Assembly (NCBI RefSeq): GCF_003265705.1
Contig: NW_020312894.1
Span: 5,090,300 to 5,154,299 of the forward strand
DNA: 64,000 bases
Direction: 5' to 3'
From: Callorhinus ursinus
Taxonomy: Eukaryota; Chordata; Mammalia; Carnivora; Otariidae
A program made the translations under genes and the position numbers. This document shows positions 36,401 to 50,345 of this stretch, in pieces. Each line of letters starts with the position of its first letter. Position 1 is the first letter of the stretch. Under the pieces are notes generated by a model. The model searched no databases. It saw only the letters and a list, made by a program, of their open reading frames with translations, and was not told the DNA's origin.

Positions 36401-37232
36401 CTTCCTCCTTAACTCCTTCACTCCTTCACTCCCTCTTTACTTCTACCTCTCGACAGGTTGACTTCACCTTTTGCTTCTCAGAGAAATTAGAGACTCCCAC
36501 GGGAACTCCCTCCTCCCACCCCCTCACCGCCCCCAGCTCCTTCCCTGGAGTCTCAAAGGAGAACATGGACTTTGTCCCCTCTGGGTCAACCCTTCCCCAC
36601 TTCTGAGCAGCCTCCTGCTTCCTCTCTCTGCTCTCCCCTCTCTGGCCCTTTATCTTCTGCATTTGAACATGCTCCCACTGAACACCAATCGAAATTAAAA
36701 CCAATTTGACCTCCTCCTCCCCTCTCCTCTTTGGGATCAGTATTTGAAATAGTTGTCCACACCCTCTGACCCCACACTGCTGCCCTGCCTCCCAGTCCTC
36801 CCAAACCGTCTGGTTCCTGTCTCAGTGCTGAAACTCTTGTCTCTAAGATGAGCTCTGCTTGGAACACACCGGACTTGAGGTGTGTGGAGGTCATGCACAT
36901 GCAGATGTCCATGAGGCAGTTGAATATACATGTTTGGAGTTCAGGAGTGATGTCAAGTGTTAAGAAGCAGACTCAGGCACCACATGACATGTCAGGAGGC
37001 AGGGATATAATAGTCACATGCCAGGGAGGTCCCAGGGAGCAGCTGGAGTGAAGGTCCGCAGGACTGGTCCTCAGAGTGCAATCAGCATTGCCAGGTAAGG
37101 TGGTGGAAAGGACAGAGGCACCCATCCTTCCTAGAACTGCTTAGGGAGCCACCTCTTCTTTCTTTTCTTCTTGATCTGCCTTGCTAACATTTTGCCCAAT
37201 TTATTTATTTTTTTAAGAGAGCCCACACTTGT
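33463..37232. other. Unique intergenic DNA
   Basis: L2-like sequence is possible at 34560-34860 (cccaggtctttgctcaccta). A homeodomain-core cluster lies at 35101-35235. Pyrimidine-rich at 36340-36800. Poly-A near 35681. The ~100-codon frames here have no recognisable domain. No gene is called. Confidence 0.45.
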
Positions 37233-37430
37233 GGGGCAACTGGGTGGCTTAGTTGGTTAAGCATCTGCCTTCGGCTTAGGTCATGATCCCAGGGTCCTGG
37301 GATGGAGCCCTGCATCAGGCTCTCTGCTCCGTTGGGGAGCCTGCTTCTCCCTCTGCCTGCCGCTCCCCCTGCTTGTTCTCTCTCTCTCTGTTAAATAAAT
37401 AAATAGAATCTTTAAAAATAATTTCATGAA
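37233..37430 (+). mobile_element. Can-SINE (SINEC)
   Basis: Head ggggcaactgggtggcttag, body ccgttggggagcctgcttc, tail gttaaataaataaatagaatc. Faces the SINE at 37600 at a spacing of about 170 bp. Confidence 0.95.
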
Positions 37431-37586
37431 ATAATTAAATAACAAAAACAAAGAACCCACATTTGGGTTTGTTGACTGTCTCTATTGTTTTGTTATCTTT
37501 TTCATTAGTCCATGCACACTGTTATGAGTTCCTTCCTTCTTGTTTCTTTAACATACTTTCTCTTTGCTAGTTACTTTTATTGAAGA

Positions 37587-37800
37587 TGTAACTCAAATAT
37601 TTTTTTAAAGATTTTATTTATTTATTTGACAGAGAGAGAGCACAAGCAGGGAGAATGGAAGAGGGAGAGGGAGAAGCAGGCTCCCCGCTGAGCAGGGAGC
37701 CTGACACAGGGCTCGATCCCAGGACCCTAAGATCGTGACCTTGAGCTGAAGGCAGACGCTTAACCGACTGAGCCACCCAGGCACCCTGTAACTCAATTAT
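37587..37800 (-). mobile_element. Can-SINE (SINEC) with target duplications, reverse strand
   Basis: Element about 37600-37786. Left: aaagattttatttatttatt; right: gactgagccacccaggcaccc. tgtaactcaa at 37587-37596 recurs at 37787-37796; the next few bases also match apart from one change. Confidence 0.95.
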
Positions 37801-37829
37801 TTTTATATCCTTTGTTTTTCTAAATAAAT

Positions 37830-38690
37830 TCATCAAAAATATATAATGCTAAATATTTACCTTAACAACTGTCTCTCCAGCATTTTCATAATTGTTCATT
37901 TCAATTTCCTTTTTAAGCCATGAACATTTTTAAGAACTTTAAGAATTTATTTTGATATCCAGATATCTTCTTAATGATCTTTTATTGTTGGTTTCTAATT
38001 TAATTGCCTTGTGGTCAGAAAACATGGTCTATGTCACTAAGTTCTTCCATCATTGTTCAAATTCCCCACTGAGATCTAGCCTGTGGTTAATTTATAAAGT
38101 AACACTTGCGTAAAATGTGTACCATCATTTTTAGCATGTGGTTCTAATTATCTCTGTTATATCAGGTTGGGTAATTTCAATATTCAAATCCACAGTGTTA
38201 CTAATCTGTGTGTATGTGTCTACTTGAGCTAGGTAGAAGTGGGTTCTGATCACTTATTCTGTGAATTTGTCAAATGTGTCTTTTTCTGTCAGTTTTTCTT
38301 TACTGAATTATGAGAAAATATTGTAGGTTGTTTATATTCCTTATATATTCTTGATGTGAATTTACTACTATGTAGATTTATTTTTTACCCATATCAATAT
38401 GTTTTCACCTCAATTCTATTTTGTATTAATATTACGATTCCAGTTTTCTCTTGGTTAGAATGTGACTACTGTGTCTTCTTTCTTCACTTTTAATTTTCCT
38501 TGAGGTTTATTCTAGGTATATTTCTAATCAGCAGCAGTAAAAATAAATCCAATCATCTGTCCTTAGTAGAGCAGTTTGGCCATTTACATTTATTATAATT
38601 GATCACGTATTTGGGCTTATTTCTACATCTTATTATGTGTTCACGCTTAATGATTCTTTTCTATCCTCCTTTCCTATTATCTGATAAATC
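37830..38690 (-). mobile_element. Old L1 ORF2 fragment, reverse strand
   Basis: Antisense ORF2 patterns such as taattgccttgtggtcagaa, gatctagcctgtggttaat and ggttctgatcacttattctg. Heavily mutated. Confidence 0.7.
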
Positions 38691-38694
38691 AGGT

Positions 38695-39630
38695 GTCAAC
38701 AACTTTTTTTCTGGAAAGGATTTTTTTTTTGATACTTCTATAACAAGAGAGAAAACAAATTTCCACAAAATTTTTGATGACATTCAAATTATAAAACATA
38801 ATTATAATAGAACAAAATTGAGAGCAGAAGCTAATAGTCTTAAGTGAGTTTTTTTTTTTTTTTCTGAACATTTCCTGGGCACGTTTTTCAACCGCCGCAC
38901 CAGATCCAGTTTAATTATTTTATAGTGAATTAAAGGCTTTCCTTGCCTACCTGACAAATGAGACACTCGGAAACTTCCCAGGACGGCAGCCTCGTGTTCA
39001 TCTTCTTATTTTTGTGAAGAAGTTTTGCTGTGCTGATATAGCCTGTTGTAAATTTTCTAATTCTTCTGAGCATCGCTGTCCTGAATGAAGAAGTGCTTAG
39101 TCTAGTAATTCTGATGTAGCGTGTGTGCTTTAGCACAGGGATGGTGTTCCTGCCTGCTCCACGTGATGTCTCACCATGGAACTCAATAGCCAAATAACCC
39201 ACATTACCATGCCTTAAAATTACAACATTTGAGGTCCACTCTTTTCTTCTTTTGAGATAATGGGTATGCCACTGGTGATGGAAAAAAAAAAAAACATCTT
39301 GGAATGTCAACATACGCAGTCTTCAAGAGGCTGCACGGGGTCCATCACTGGGATTGATGGTGTGTGGCTGTGATTGCGGTGATCATATCCAGTGCAGCTG
39401 CGGTCTGTGATGGGTCTGTGATGGGCGTCGGTGCCGCGCCAACATCGCGTGGGCAGCACTTAAACAAATGGGCGTGCTGTGTTCAGTAAATCTCTATTTA
39501 TGGGTGCTGAAATTTTAATTTCATGTAATTTTCACATGTCGTGAAATATCCTTCCTTTGTGTTCTCCTTTAACCAATGGAAAAAACAGTCTATGGGCCAC
39601 AGAAAAACAGGTGGTGGGCCAGACACGATA
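38695..39630 (+). mobile_element. hAT-Charlie-type relic, interrupted or long form
   Basis: The left end (gtcaacaactttttttctgg) and the right part 39430-39625 (aaacaaatgggcgtgctgtg; taatttcatgtaattttcac; ggccacagaaaaacaggtgg) match the same Charlie-derived pattern as 30555-30760. The interior from 38730 to 39420 does not, so it is either an insertion or a longer family member. The 127-codon minus-strand frame at 38930-39313 within it has no domain I recognise. Confidence 0.5.
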
Positions 39631-41035
39631 AATAATTTGGAATTTCCTACTGTAATATTTTTTGTCCCTTCTATCCTATCTGGAAGCTATAGATTATATC
39701 TCTATTCATTAAGTGATTTCTCTTAATTTTAAAAGTCATATCTAATAAATTATATAATGCAGAGGAGTTAGTCATATTTAATTTTTTTAAAAGAGCTTGC
39801 CTACTGAGTTGTGTTTCTTACAAGAAAGTCAAAAGTTGGTCATGTTTCTGTTTTTTAAAATCATCTTTACTAAATTATATATATTTTTTATAAGGAAGTC
39901 CAAAGTTAGTCATGTTTCTGTCCTGAGCCTGATCTTTCATGGGAATGGGACGCAATGGATTGATTCAGTTCTCAAGAGCCGAGCTTGAGGACCAGAGACA
40001 CTGAGTTTCTCTGCCATGTCCATCTGCTACAGGAAAGGCTGTTCAGGTGATGGGAAGACCATGGATTAGGGCGTCAGACGCCAGTGGCTTTCAACTTTGG
40101 TCTCCCGCCCCACCCACTTTGGGCAAATCACTGAATCTCTCCAAGCCTTAGTTCTCTCATTTGTAAAAAAGCTTAGTTAACAATACCTCCCCTCCGTATG
40201 AGCTTTTAGTAGACATGGTGTCTATGAAGCCCCTGTTCACAGAGGCCTTGATAAAAGGTCACCACCATGACCTTCGCTTGTGCCTCGGCCGGTGTATCTC
40301 AGCTGGGTTCATTTCAACCGCAGGACTCTGCACCTCTAAATTCAAAAAAAGCCTGGCTCTATGCTTTTACTCTCTTATGGAGATTTCACTCAGTCTGTAA
40401 GTGTGGCAGCATTTATAAAGCATTAGATTTGGTCACCTCTAAACTCAATGTGTCCATTTCACAGTGGCCACAGCACCGTGTCTGGTTTGGTGAAGGCCTG
40501 GTCCAGCAGGTGCGGAGCTGGATGATCTGTCTCAGCAAAGGCCCGTCTTTCTGCACTCGCTTAGGCTGACAGTCCTTTTGACTGAGGATGCCCCATTAGG
40601 CTATCAAGGGAGGTTTGAGTTTGCTGTGTGAATGAGCCCATGTGAAATCTGAGCTGAAGAGTGGGGTCCCTCCTGAGAGGTCAGAAGAATGTGGTAACAT
40701 CCATCTTACCAGTTGCTTGAAAATATATGACCTTTTCCTGTTATAAATCTCATTTTAATTTTGTGCCTGCAATAAATGCATAATTATGGTTATGTGTACT
40801 AACAGACTCACATGCGCAAACCCTGGAAATGAAGAAATATTCCTGGCAATGATGGAAAGGAAATCTTGTTAATAAAAAAGCGTTATTGATGTGGATTCTT
40901 ATATTTCGTATGTCTCTTATATATCTTTCATTCATAATAGATACCAACCAGGGCACAGCAGAAAAAATTAAAGCAATAGTAAATTACCCCCCAAAAAACA
41001 GTTTGGGGGCAATAAATCTCTGAAGAATTGCATAA
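39631..41035. other. Unique intergenic DNA with a MIR and a 70-bp-spaced repeat
   Basis: A short direct repeat at 39822-39851 and 39892-39921 (separate finding). MIR in sense orientation at 40060-40190. No gene recognised. Confidence 0.5.
40060..40190 (+). repeat. MIR SINE
   Basis: Sense MIR: tttgggcaaatcactgaatc, ccaagccttagttctctca. Confidence 0.7.
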
Positions 41036-41325
41036 AGGTGTTAAAAAGTACAAACTCCCAGCTAATAACATAAGCTATGGGACTGTAACGCACACCATGG
41101 TGACTGTAGTTAATAATACTCTATTGTATATTTGAAAGTTGCTAAGAGAGTAGATCTTAAAAGTTCTCATCACAAAAGGAAAATGTTAACCATATGAGGT
41201 GATGGATGGGAACCAGACTTATTGTGTCGATCATTTCACAATATATACAAATATTGAATCATCATGTTGTACACCTGAAACTAATATAGTTATATGTCAA
41301 TTATATCTCAAAAAAAGAATTTTAT
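41036..41325 (+). mobile_element. Old L1 3' end (L1M-type)
   Basis: Sense 3' UTR of an older L1: accatggtgactgtagttaa, tatttgaaagttgctaagag, caatatatacaaatattgaa, ttgtacacctgaaactaata, then an A-rich end. Confidence 0.88.
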
Positions 41326-42488
41326 AACAAATGACTGTTTAAAAGCTTTTCCTTCCTTCCTTTTTGTATGATTTCTCTCTTATGCTGTTCTGTTGAATGT
41401 GACCAATTGTTTTGAATAGTCCCCAGTTAAAATATATAATGTGATTTATTCTTTTTAGCAGGAATAAAGGAGGGGATGTAAATAAAGCAATGAAGCAGTC
41501 CTGTTCCACTCAGGACTACAAAAAAAAGACAGCATAGAGAATTAAGCACCATACTTTTCAAGAATCCTGAAACAGAAACCTTTCATTAAAGTATTAATTC
41601 TACTCACTCCTGAAGTCCATCTTCCCCTACACTGACCTGCCCTCAGGCTTCCTGGAGTAAAGTGGACCCAGCAAAGTGAGGTCCAGTCAAAGGAGCAGGT
41701 GGTTTGGTTCAGGTGCAGAAGTTAATGTACGCCTTAGGCAGAGCCAAACCACTGGTGCATGCACATGTGCGGGCCAGCCACAGTGATGGATTGCTGCAAT
41801 GGATGAGGGCCCGGGAGATAGGCAGACCTCTGAACACTTCCAGAAGTAGACAGTGAAAATTATCTATTGCACACACATTCTTTACCTCTCCCCATCTTTC
41901 AGTCTTGTTAAGCCCAGACCCTGTGGAAGGAACCCAGAGGCATGATACAATTCCTGTCTCAGATTTTTCCTGCCACTTCAGGCGCTAAGCCTTGTTTTGG
42001 ACAAGGGTCTTCACTCGGGGGAGAGCAGAGGTGGAAGGGAAGAGTAGGCCTGGAAAATGCCTGGGCGCACGGGCATATATGGAATCATCCCTCCGATAAA
42101 GGACTATGTGGTTAACCTCTCGTCAAGGGGTGGCCACCGAGTGTCTGCTTCATTCTCTGGAACACCACTGGTATTGTTCTGATGGCTTTCATGATCCAAG
42201 TGTGAAGTTCATGTGGACTAACCAAACCTTACTGGAGTTTGAACTTTCTTACCCACATGCCCCCAGCTCCACGCCTCCTCTGCACTTAGTTCTCCAGCAT
42301 GGGTCACTCTGCATAAGGGCAGATGTCCCCAGGGTTTTGTCTTAGTCATTTTTGTATCTGGAAGATCCAGAAAAAGACCTGACCCTGTGTATGGAGGAAT
42401 CTGGCCCATCATAGGGGACAGTGTGGGGGGGTCCTATGATGAGATGGAGAGTGTAGGGAAAGCTTAGGGTACAACTACACCCACTCAC

Positions 42489-42534
42489 ATACTCATTCAC
42501 TCACTCACTCATTCATTCATTCATTCATTCATTC
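42489..42534. repeat. (CATT)n/(CACT)n short tandem repeat
   Basis: About eleven cact/catt units. Confidence 0.93.
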
Positions 42535-42784
42535 AACTGCTACCACCTGGATGTCTACACTGGCAGGCAGGCTGCTCCCCACATGGACTATAGTCCGGGG
42601 TAGGGGGGGTGATGGTGATGCAGATCATCCAGGAGCTGCAAGAGCAGAACAGAAGGACACCTAACTCTGACTTTGGGTGCCAGGGAAAGATTCTTGAAAA
42701 GTGAGGTCCTTCTGGAATCTGAAGGTTGAAGTGATAGGCAGATAAGTCAGGGGCAGAGGGTAAGCAGGTTCCTGAAGACTCTGC

Positions 42785-42945
42785 CTGGTGTTATCTGCAG
42801 CCTCTGGGAAATGTCACTTAATGCGTCAGTTTCCATATCAGTAAAATGGGCATAATAATACTTGCCTCACTGGGTGGTTGTGGGGGCCTCATGAGATAAT
42901 GTCAGTTAAGCAGTTAACAGAGTCCTTGTCACCTCGATGATCAAT
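42785..42945 (+). repeat. MIR SINE
   Basis: Sense MIR: gcgtcagtttccatatcag, taaaatgggcataataatac, cctcactgggtggttgtggg. Confidence 0.8.
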
Positions 42946-45728
42946 CGATGTCTGATGGATGGATGGGTGATTCTTGGGGGTAGAGAAAGCCTTAATGATT
43001 CATCAGTTCAATCTGCTCTATATTAAAACAGGGATACAATTCTGATTTTTTAAATGAAAATCCAATTTGATATACTTTTCATTTACCCTCTGTGAGCTGA
43101 GTGAAACTAAAAATATTTCACATTCTTTGTGTTCCGTCACCAGTGACAGCTGATCAAAGAAAGAAGTCAATTTATTGCAGGTGCCAGGCAATTTGCCTTG
43201 AATAATATTGTATAGCAAATTTTATATTAGATTAGAAGAGGCAGAGTTCCCAAAATTTCAACTAGTGGATGCAGGGATGCACAAAAGAAATTCATCTCCA
43301 GGAGCCCTGAGGAAGGACCAGCTCTGGTCACAACAGTTGCTGTCTCTTGTCACTATCAGACGGTAGATTTTCTAGTAAGAGGACAGGTTTTATGTTAAGG
43401 CTCCTGAATAATGCTGCAGAGAAAGGAGCGGACTGGACCGGTTCCAGCCTGGGGCGGGGCTCAACTCCTGGCCTCAATCACAGTGAAGTTATAAAACCGA
43501 GAAATCAAACAAACACATCCTGAGTTAGCAGAGTGTGGCAAACACAGTGAGGTGTATTTAAAGACAAAATGCACTAACTGTGTGTTCGCAAATGAAATGG
43601 CTTATTGACTTGATCACAAAGTCATCATTTTGGAGCCAAATAACCAAGATGCAGGCTATAATTGCTCCTTCATCTCTGTCTCGCCCACTGGAAGGAGGTC
43701 CTGGGAACGCAGCAATGGGCCCAGGCAATTCCCTGCAAGGATGAACACAAAGCCCGGTACATATCTGGCACCTGTAAAGGTTTATTCAAAGCACTGCATT
43801 TTATTAGGATGTATGCGACTTGACCCCTCCTGCAGTCTGTGATATTCATACGTGTTCCTCTCCAACTGAAGTCAAATCCTGAATGCAAATGTGATATTCT
43901 CACAGTATTCGTTGAAAGTATTATGTCTTTGCATAGGTGCTGCCATCCATGGCTTTTCCCTTGTGACTCCTAGCCACAGCGTGGCACTATGATGTGTGTT
44001 CGTGTGTGCAGATATGTGCATATGAAGATGCATTTCTAAGTCTGGGTCAGAGGAGGATTGCATGTCTTTCAAGAGTCCTTTCTAGCTCTCATTAGATGAG
44101 CTTCTGGAGAACACTTAGCCCATTGGCTCAGCTTTTCTATCGGCACAATGACAATGAACTTCAGTTTCCCACCTCACTGGAGAGTTATAATAATTGCTGT
44201 AATGTTATTTCCTTTTGCCACTTGATTGAAGTGGATACACTTAGGAAATTAAAGACTGAAAGTTGAACATTTATTTGCCAGGGCAGCATTGTTAAAATGC
44301 AAAACTTCTGTCCGTCATAAATAAACGTACTCAATGTTTAATCAATATGTGAAATGTAAGCTCGTATCTTGAAATCCAGTGCTCACCTTTTAAAACGCTA
44401 GTTACATACACTTTAAAAATACTTTTAACATATTCTTGAGTTTTCATCATGGATCCTTCTTTGCCTGGGGATTTCTCTCCACCCATCCAGGACTAACATG
44501 TTCTGGGGGAGATTATAATTTATTACATTATTACACCCTTTGGTTTTCAATGACCTGAAAATTTCCACTGCTGTTCAGCAAAAGAAAGAATTCTAATAAC
44601 CTGATATCCTGGCAATTTTAGTTGTCTTTCCCTTTTGAATTGGAGACACATTGTGTCTATATTTGCAACTATGTAGCACCAAAATGTTTATTCAAACAAA
44701 GAGCAGCGTATTCCAATGACATTCCATCATGCTCCTACCACATCATGCAGAGGTACTTCTTTTGCAAAGTATAGTTATTTTTAAAATATTTTGGAATTTT
44801 CCATAGGCTTCCTTACTTTAAAGACCGAAGGGGCAGAGAGGTGGAGAAGATGGGGCCTGAGCACCACGATAGGACCCCAAGTCCCCAGGTGAGGGGGTTC
44901 TCCTGGCCTCCCAGCAGCAGCTCCCCATCTGAGGAAGAGGAGTTGGCCCTTCAGTGGCCCAGGGGCAGCTTGCTTTTGGAACCATGGTCAAGTTCAATGA
45001 GCCCCGACAGAAGAAAGGAGTTAATTATAAACTGACTACAAGCTGCTCTGCTCTGTTTATTTATTGTGATTTCAGTACACAGTTTCCTTTCTCTGGGGAA
45101 ACATCTCTTTGGGGTAACAAGGGGCTCCCAAGCTGATTGTGCCAAGGCCCGGAAACTGCATTTGGGCTGACCCTCCCCCCGCCCCCACCTCCCACCCCTT
45201 GTGAAAAGACATCCAGACACTTGGACTGTCACCAAGGAGAGGTGGATTCCGATTTCTGAGTGCCCCACGGGGCTAGAATTATTTGTAATTGTGTATTTCT
45301 CACGAAGATTCCATCTATTTGATTATACAATGACCTATTAATTGTATACAGCTTGAATACAGATGAACAATTTTCAAATACCAAAAACTGATTTTGAATC
45401 AAACGAGCCAAAAACTGAAAAATATTTTTGAAAAGTATTTTTTTTCCTAAAAAAGACCAGCTCTGCACCAATTTCTAGCAGTCACGAAGCTAGGTAGGAT
45501 ACCCAGTGCTTATATGTGCATTGGTCAGCCAATTTTCTGAAAGCTCCATTGATTGTCTCATTGTACATTGCATTTTCCCAATGTTGTCAAACTTTTTTAA
45601 AAAATATTCTCTCTTTCTAAGTGTCCTGCAAACTCAGGGTCTCTGGTGGGGATTCTGGGAAGAGTGCATGTATAAAACAGTGCGTACATTCTAGTTCCAT
45701 ATATTGCTGTTTCTTTTTAGCATCATAG

Positions 45729-45734
45729 TTTATT
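45729..45734 (-). terminator. Candidate FOXI2 polyadenylation signal
   Basis: tttatt on the plus strand is AATAAA on the minus strand, about 1.7 kb past the FOXI2 stop. It is the first canonical hexamer I found downstream. Another lies at 45056-45061. Transcript evidence would be needed to choose. Confidence 0.3.
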
Positions 45735-46075
45735 AAAATAGGCTTGAGATAAAATTCTTTTGTTTGTAAGGTAAGGATTTTCTTTCTCTTTTCTGGCCTT
45801 CTTTAATCATAATACATTTGGGGAGTGTTTCTCCAAAAGAGATTTTGCCTTGGCTGTAAGTCTGGCTGGGCAACATGGCATCACAAACAGAATTAGCCCG
45901 CTGCTTACCTTCTTCCAGCGGGCCAGCAGCGTGAGATGTCTTGCGATGCTGAAAAGTGAGCAAGTTTGTGGCTGCCACCTGGAAGGTTCAGTGACGCAAG
46001 CCCCAGGGTCCAAATTCACCCCAACTCTTGGTTTGCCCTATCCATGTCCCCAGCTGCTCACCTCTCCGCTCCTCT

Positions 46076-46076
46076 C

Positions 46077-46137
<61 letters not shown>
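46076..46137. repeat. (TC)n(AC)n compound microsatellite
   Basis: About ten tc units followed by about twenty ac units. On the FOXI2 strand this reads (GT)n(GA)n. Confidence 0.96.
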
Positions 46138-46138
<1 letters not shown>

Positions 46139-47436
46139 ACTGTTCCTCAGGACTGCTGCTGGTCAGCTCCAAGGAACAGACACAAGGGCAACCATTCCTT
46201 TCCAGCACCAGCACTGGGATTCTAAATTAGGCATGGAAAACCTGCCCCCACCTGTGGCAGTGAGAGTGGAGGCAGGGGTTCTGGCTGGCTCGCTAATCCG
46301 CCCACTGCTCCACCCCAGGTTAACTCTTCTCTCCCTGTGCTCTTCCAGAGAAGGCGCCTCTCTGGAGTCCCTGGGTGCAGGGAAAGAGGGTGAGCCCACC
46401 AAGCACCCTGAAATGACTGGTGCCCCTAAGCCACCAGAAACTTGGAGAGGGCCTAAGTTTGGTACCAGGGCCGAACTTTCTCCTCCCAGTGGCTGTGGAC
46501 TCCAAAGGGAACCTTCTGGGTAAGTACGAAGTAGGAGGGCGGGCTTACATGGACACAGGAACCTGCTTCTTCCCTCTGCAGGCAAGGGGCAGCTTGGGCC
46601 CCAGCTAGGAGTTAAGGAGCAAGAGTGCCCAGGGTGTGAGTGTGAATGGGGTGGGGAGCAAACCGGAGCCCATCCTGTGACTCTGGGGTGCCAGGCCCTG
46701 CGCCTGTGGTTCCCTGAGGCACCTGGTCCTAGGACAAGGTCAATAAGGGCCAGGCACCAACAGGGAAAGGAGCTGCTATCCCCTGGCCTCTGGCAGCCCT
46801 CCTTCCTTCTATCACCAGCACCTGCAGCCACAAGAAAGTCCCTCCTACACCGGTCCCACTCCCAGTCCCCGGAGTGCTAGATCCCCCTCGGTGCCACACT
46901 CCCGGTGAGGGTGAAGAGAAGCTACCTGGCCCCACAGGGCTGCCGCTGACCCCCCTGGGACTTCCCTCGAGCACCGAGGGAAGACCCTGAGCCTCCAGGT
47001 GGACCAGGCTGGGCTGGAGGAGGAAATGGGCGGCGGCGGGTAGCACACGGGCTGCCCTCCCACAAGCCCCTAGAAGTCTTTTTGGAATGGGCCAGGCTCC
47101 CCGCGAAAAAGCTGGGTCTGGGTGCCAGCCTGTCGCCCCTTGACGGCGGATCCAGGCAGAGCATGGGTCCAAGGTCCAGACGAATTGGAAGAACTGGTGG
47201 TGCAGGGAGCGGCCCATTGGCTCCATGTGAATGGTCCCCTGGGTGAGGCAGGACGGGTGGGCCACGGTGGGGCGGGGGGGCGGGGGGCTGAGATGCGCTC
47301 AACTCAGTTCTGTGCAGCGACTCCCGGAGGGCTCTGCGCTCCCTCCACTCCACCGACTCTGTGGCGCCGAGCAGGCGGGAATCCGGGCTGGAGCTCAGTA
47401 CCTCTGGACCGCACTTGGGACAATCCCCGCCTCCCC

Positions 47437-49139
<1,703 letters not shown>

Positions 49140-49228
49140 GTCCAGTCGCTCCCGGGCCTGGCCAGGAGGCTCGGCGCCGAAGCTCATGGGCGCCCCATCC
49201 AGTGTGGCTGCCAGCAGCTCCTGGGTGC
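49140..49228 (-). other. FOXI2: Probable FOXI2 5' UTR with upstream in-frame ATG
   Basis: If transcription starts about 30 bp below the TATA-like box, the leader would be about 90 nt. It holds an in-frame ATG at 49187-49185, 16 codons upstream of the chosen start, with a weak context (C at -3, A at +4). Use of it would add [16 protein letters not shown]. Confidence 0.5.
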
Positions 49229-49234
49229 GGCCCG

Positions 49235-49260
49235 CCGGGCCCCGCCCTCCGCCCTTTAAA
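49235..49260 (-). promoter_or_regulatory. FOXI2: FOXI2 core promoter: TATA-like box and GC boxes
   Basis: The minus strand reads GGCATTTAAAGGGCGGAGGG, then GGGCGGGGCC. TTTAAA lies at 49260-49255, about 116 bp above the ATG, with two GGGCGG Sp1-type boxes immediately downstream. Placement is consistent with a short leader. Inferred from motifs. Confidence 0.55.
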
Positions 49261-50345
49261 TGCCGTCGGGTCCCTAGCCCGAGGTGAGTGTGGGTGACGA
49301 GCCCCCTCCCCCGACAGCGTTGGGAGAGTGTTGCCTCGGTCCCCGCCCCAGGGTCAGCTTTCTGCCCCGCCCTGGTCCGGACGGGAGCCAGACTCGCCGC
49401 CCCAGTGATTCCCCCACTCTGTGCCGCCTGCGCCCGAGACCAAAGTCCCCGGGAATCTCACCGATCCCGGCCTCATCTGGCCTCTAGGGCCCCGGAGTCT
49501 CGGCTGTCCTGGACCCTCGCGCAGGTACCACGTCTCCCGCAGGCCCCCAGTGGAACGCACGTCACCTTTGCTCGCCCATGGGGGAGCCTGCCCTTGCGGA
49601 ATCTCTCATCACCCAGGGCCACTGTGAGGTTGGGGCCACCGGGAAGGGAGCAGAGGGCCGCTACTCTGGGGAAGGAGTCTCGACGAAGCCCACGGACGTC
49701 GATGGGCTGGGGCCACGAGGAGAGGCAGCACGGTGAAGGACGCGAGTGCCCAAGGCCAGGCCTGGCTGGGCCAAGACAGTGGCACTGGAGTCATACGGAG
49801 TCCCCGCACAATTAATGCGCGAAGGCGGGACAGACCCCTGAGAGAGTCCAGACACTGGAAGCTCTCGGGCCGCCCCAGCTGTCTAGCGAAGCCTCTTTTT
49901 TTTTTTTTTTTTCCGAAACCCCGCCTGGCTTGTTCCCGCCGTGGCCTCCGCCACGGGGTGCAGGGATTAGCAAAACCCTCCACTGGCTTTCCTGGGACTC
50001 CAGGAAGACCAGGACGTCTGTGTGCGCCCCACGCTATGCGCCGGCGCGGCTCCCCCGGCTCCCCCAAGCTCGCGGGTCTCCCTGGCTGTGTCTCTCCCTA
50101 CCTCCGGCTCCCCCTGGTTCCCCAAAGCCCCGGCTCCTGGCCTCCCTATTCCGCACCAGCTCTACGGGCTCTCTTCCCTCCGCGCCCCATGCGCCCGGTG
50201 CCCCAAGGCTGGGTGCCTGGAAAGAGCGCCAGCCTCCAGGACTCCGAGTTCTTGCCACCTCCCAGCGCGCGCGGGAGAAAGGAAAATTCTCCGGTGATCA
50301 AAGTTCGGACGGAGATAGTAGATGGGTCCCATCGCTACGAAATTC
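49261..50345. other. Upstream CpG-rich flank of FOXI2
   Basis: No exon recognised. A poly-T run (49892-49912) interrupts the island. Long frames on both strands (208 codons at 49733-50359) are the usual product of GC-rich DNA with few stops. Whether a divergent transcript starts here is unknown. Confidence 0.55.

Larger units (their letters stand above)
41326..44800. other. Unique intergenic DNA, downstream flank of FOXI2
   Basis: Only a (CATT)n repeat and one MIR are visible. Positions 44140-44760 are AT-rich, repeat-free and rich in homeobox-type cores, which may reflect constraint. No gene recognised. Confidence 0.5.
44801..47436. other. Region just downstream of FOXI2 coding sequence (3' UTR and flank)
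   Basis: Positions 46160-47436 are GC-rich and must contain at least the start of the FOXI2 3' UTR, read on the minus strand. A TC/AC microsatellite lies at 46076-46137. No second gene is recognised. The 222- and 178-codon minus-strand frames at 46163-46831 and 46729-47265 are GC-rich chance frames without a domain. Confidence 0.5.

Noticed and set aside
45850..46523. 126- and 185-codon plus-strand frames with a His-Thr repeat
   Set aside because: The repeat is the (AC)n microsatellite; the frames are chance.
46163..47265. 222- and 178-codon minus-strand frames just downstream of FOXI2
   Set aside because: They lie in the FOXI2 3' flank, are Pro/Ser/Gly-rich, and overlap frames in other phases. 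Treated as untranslated.
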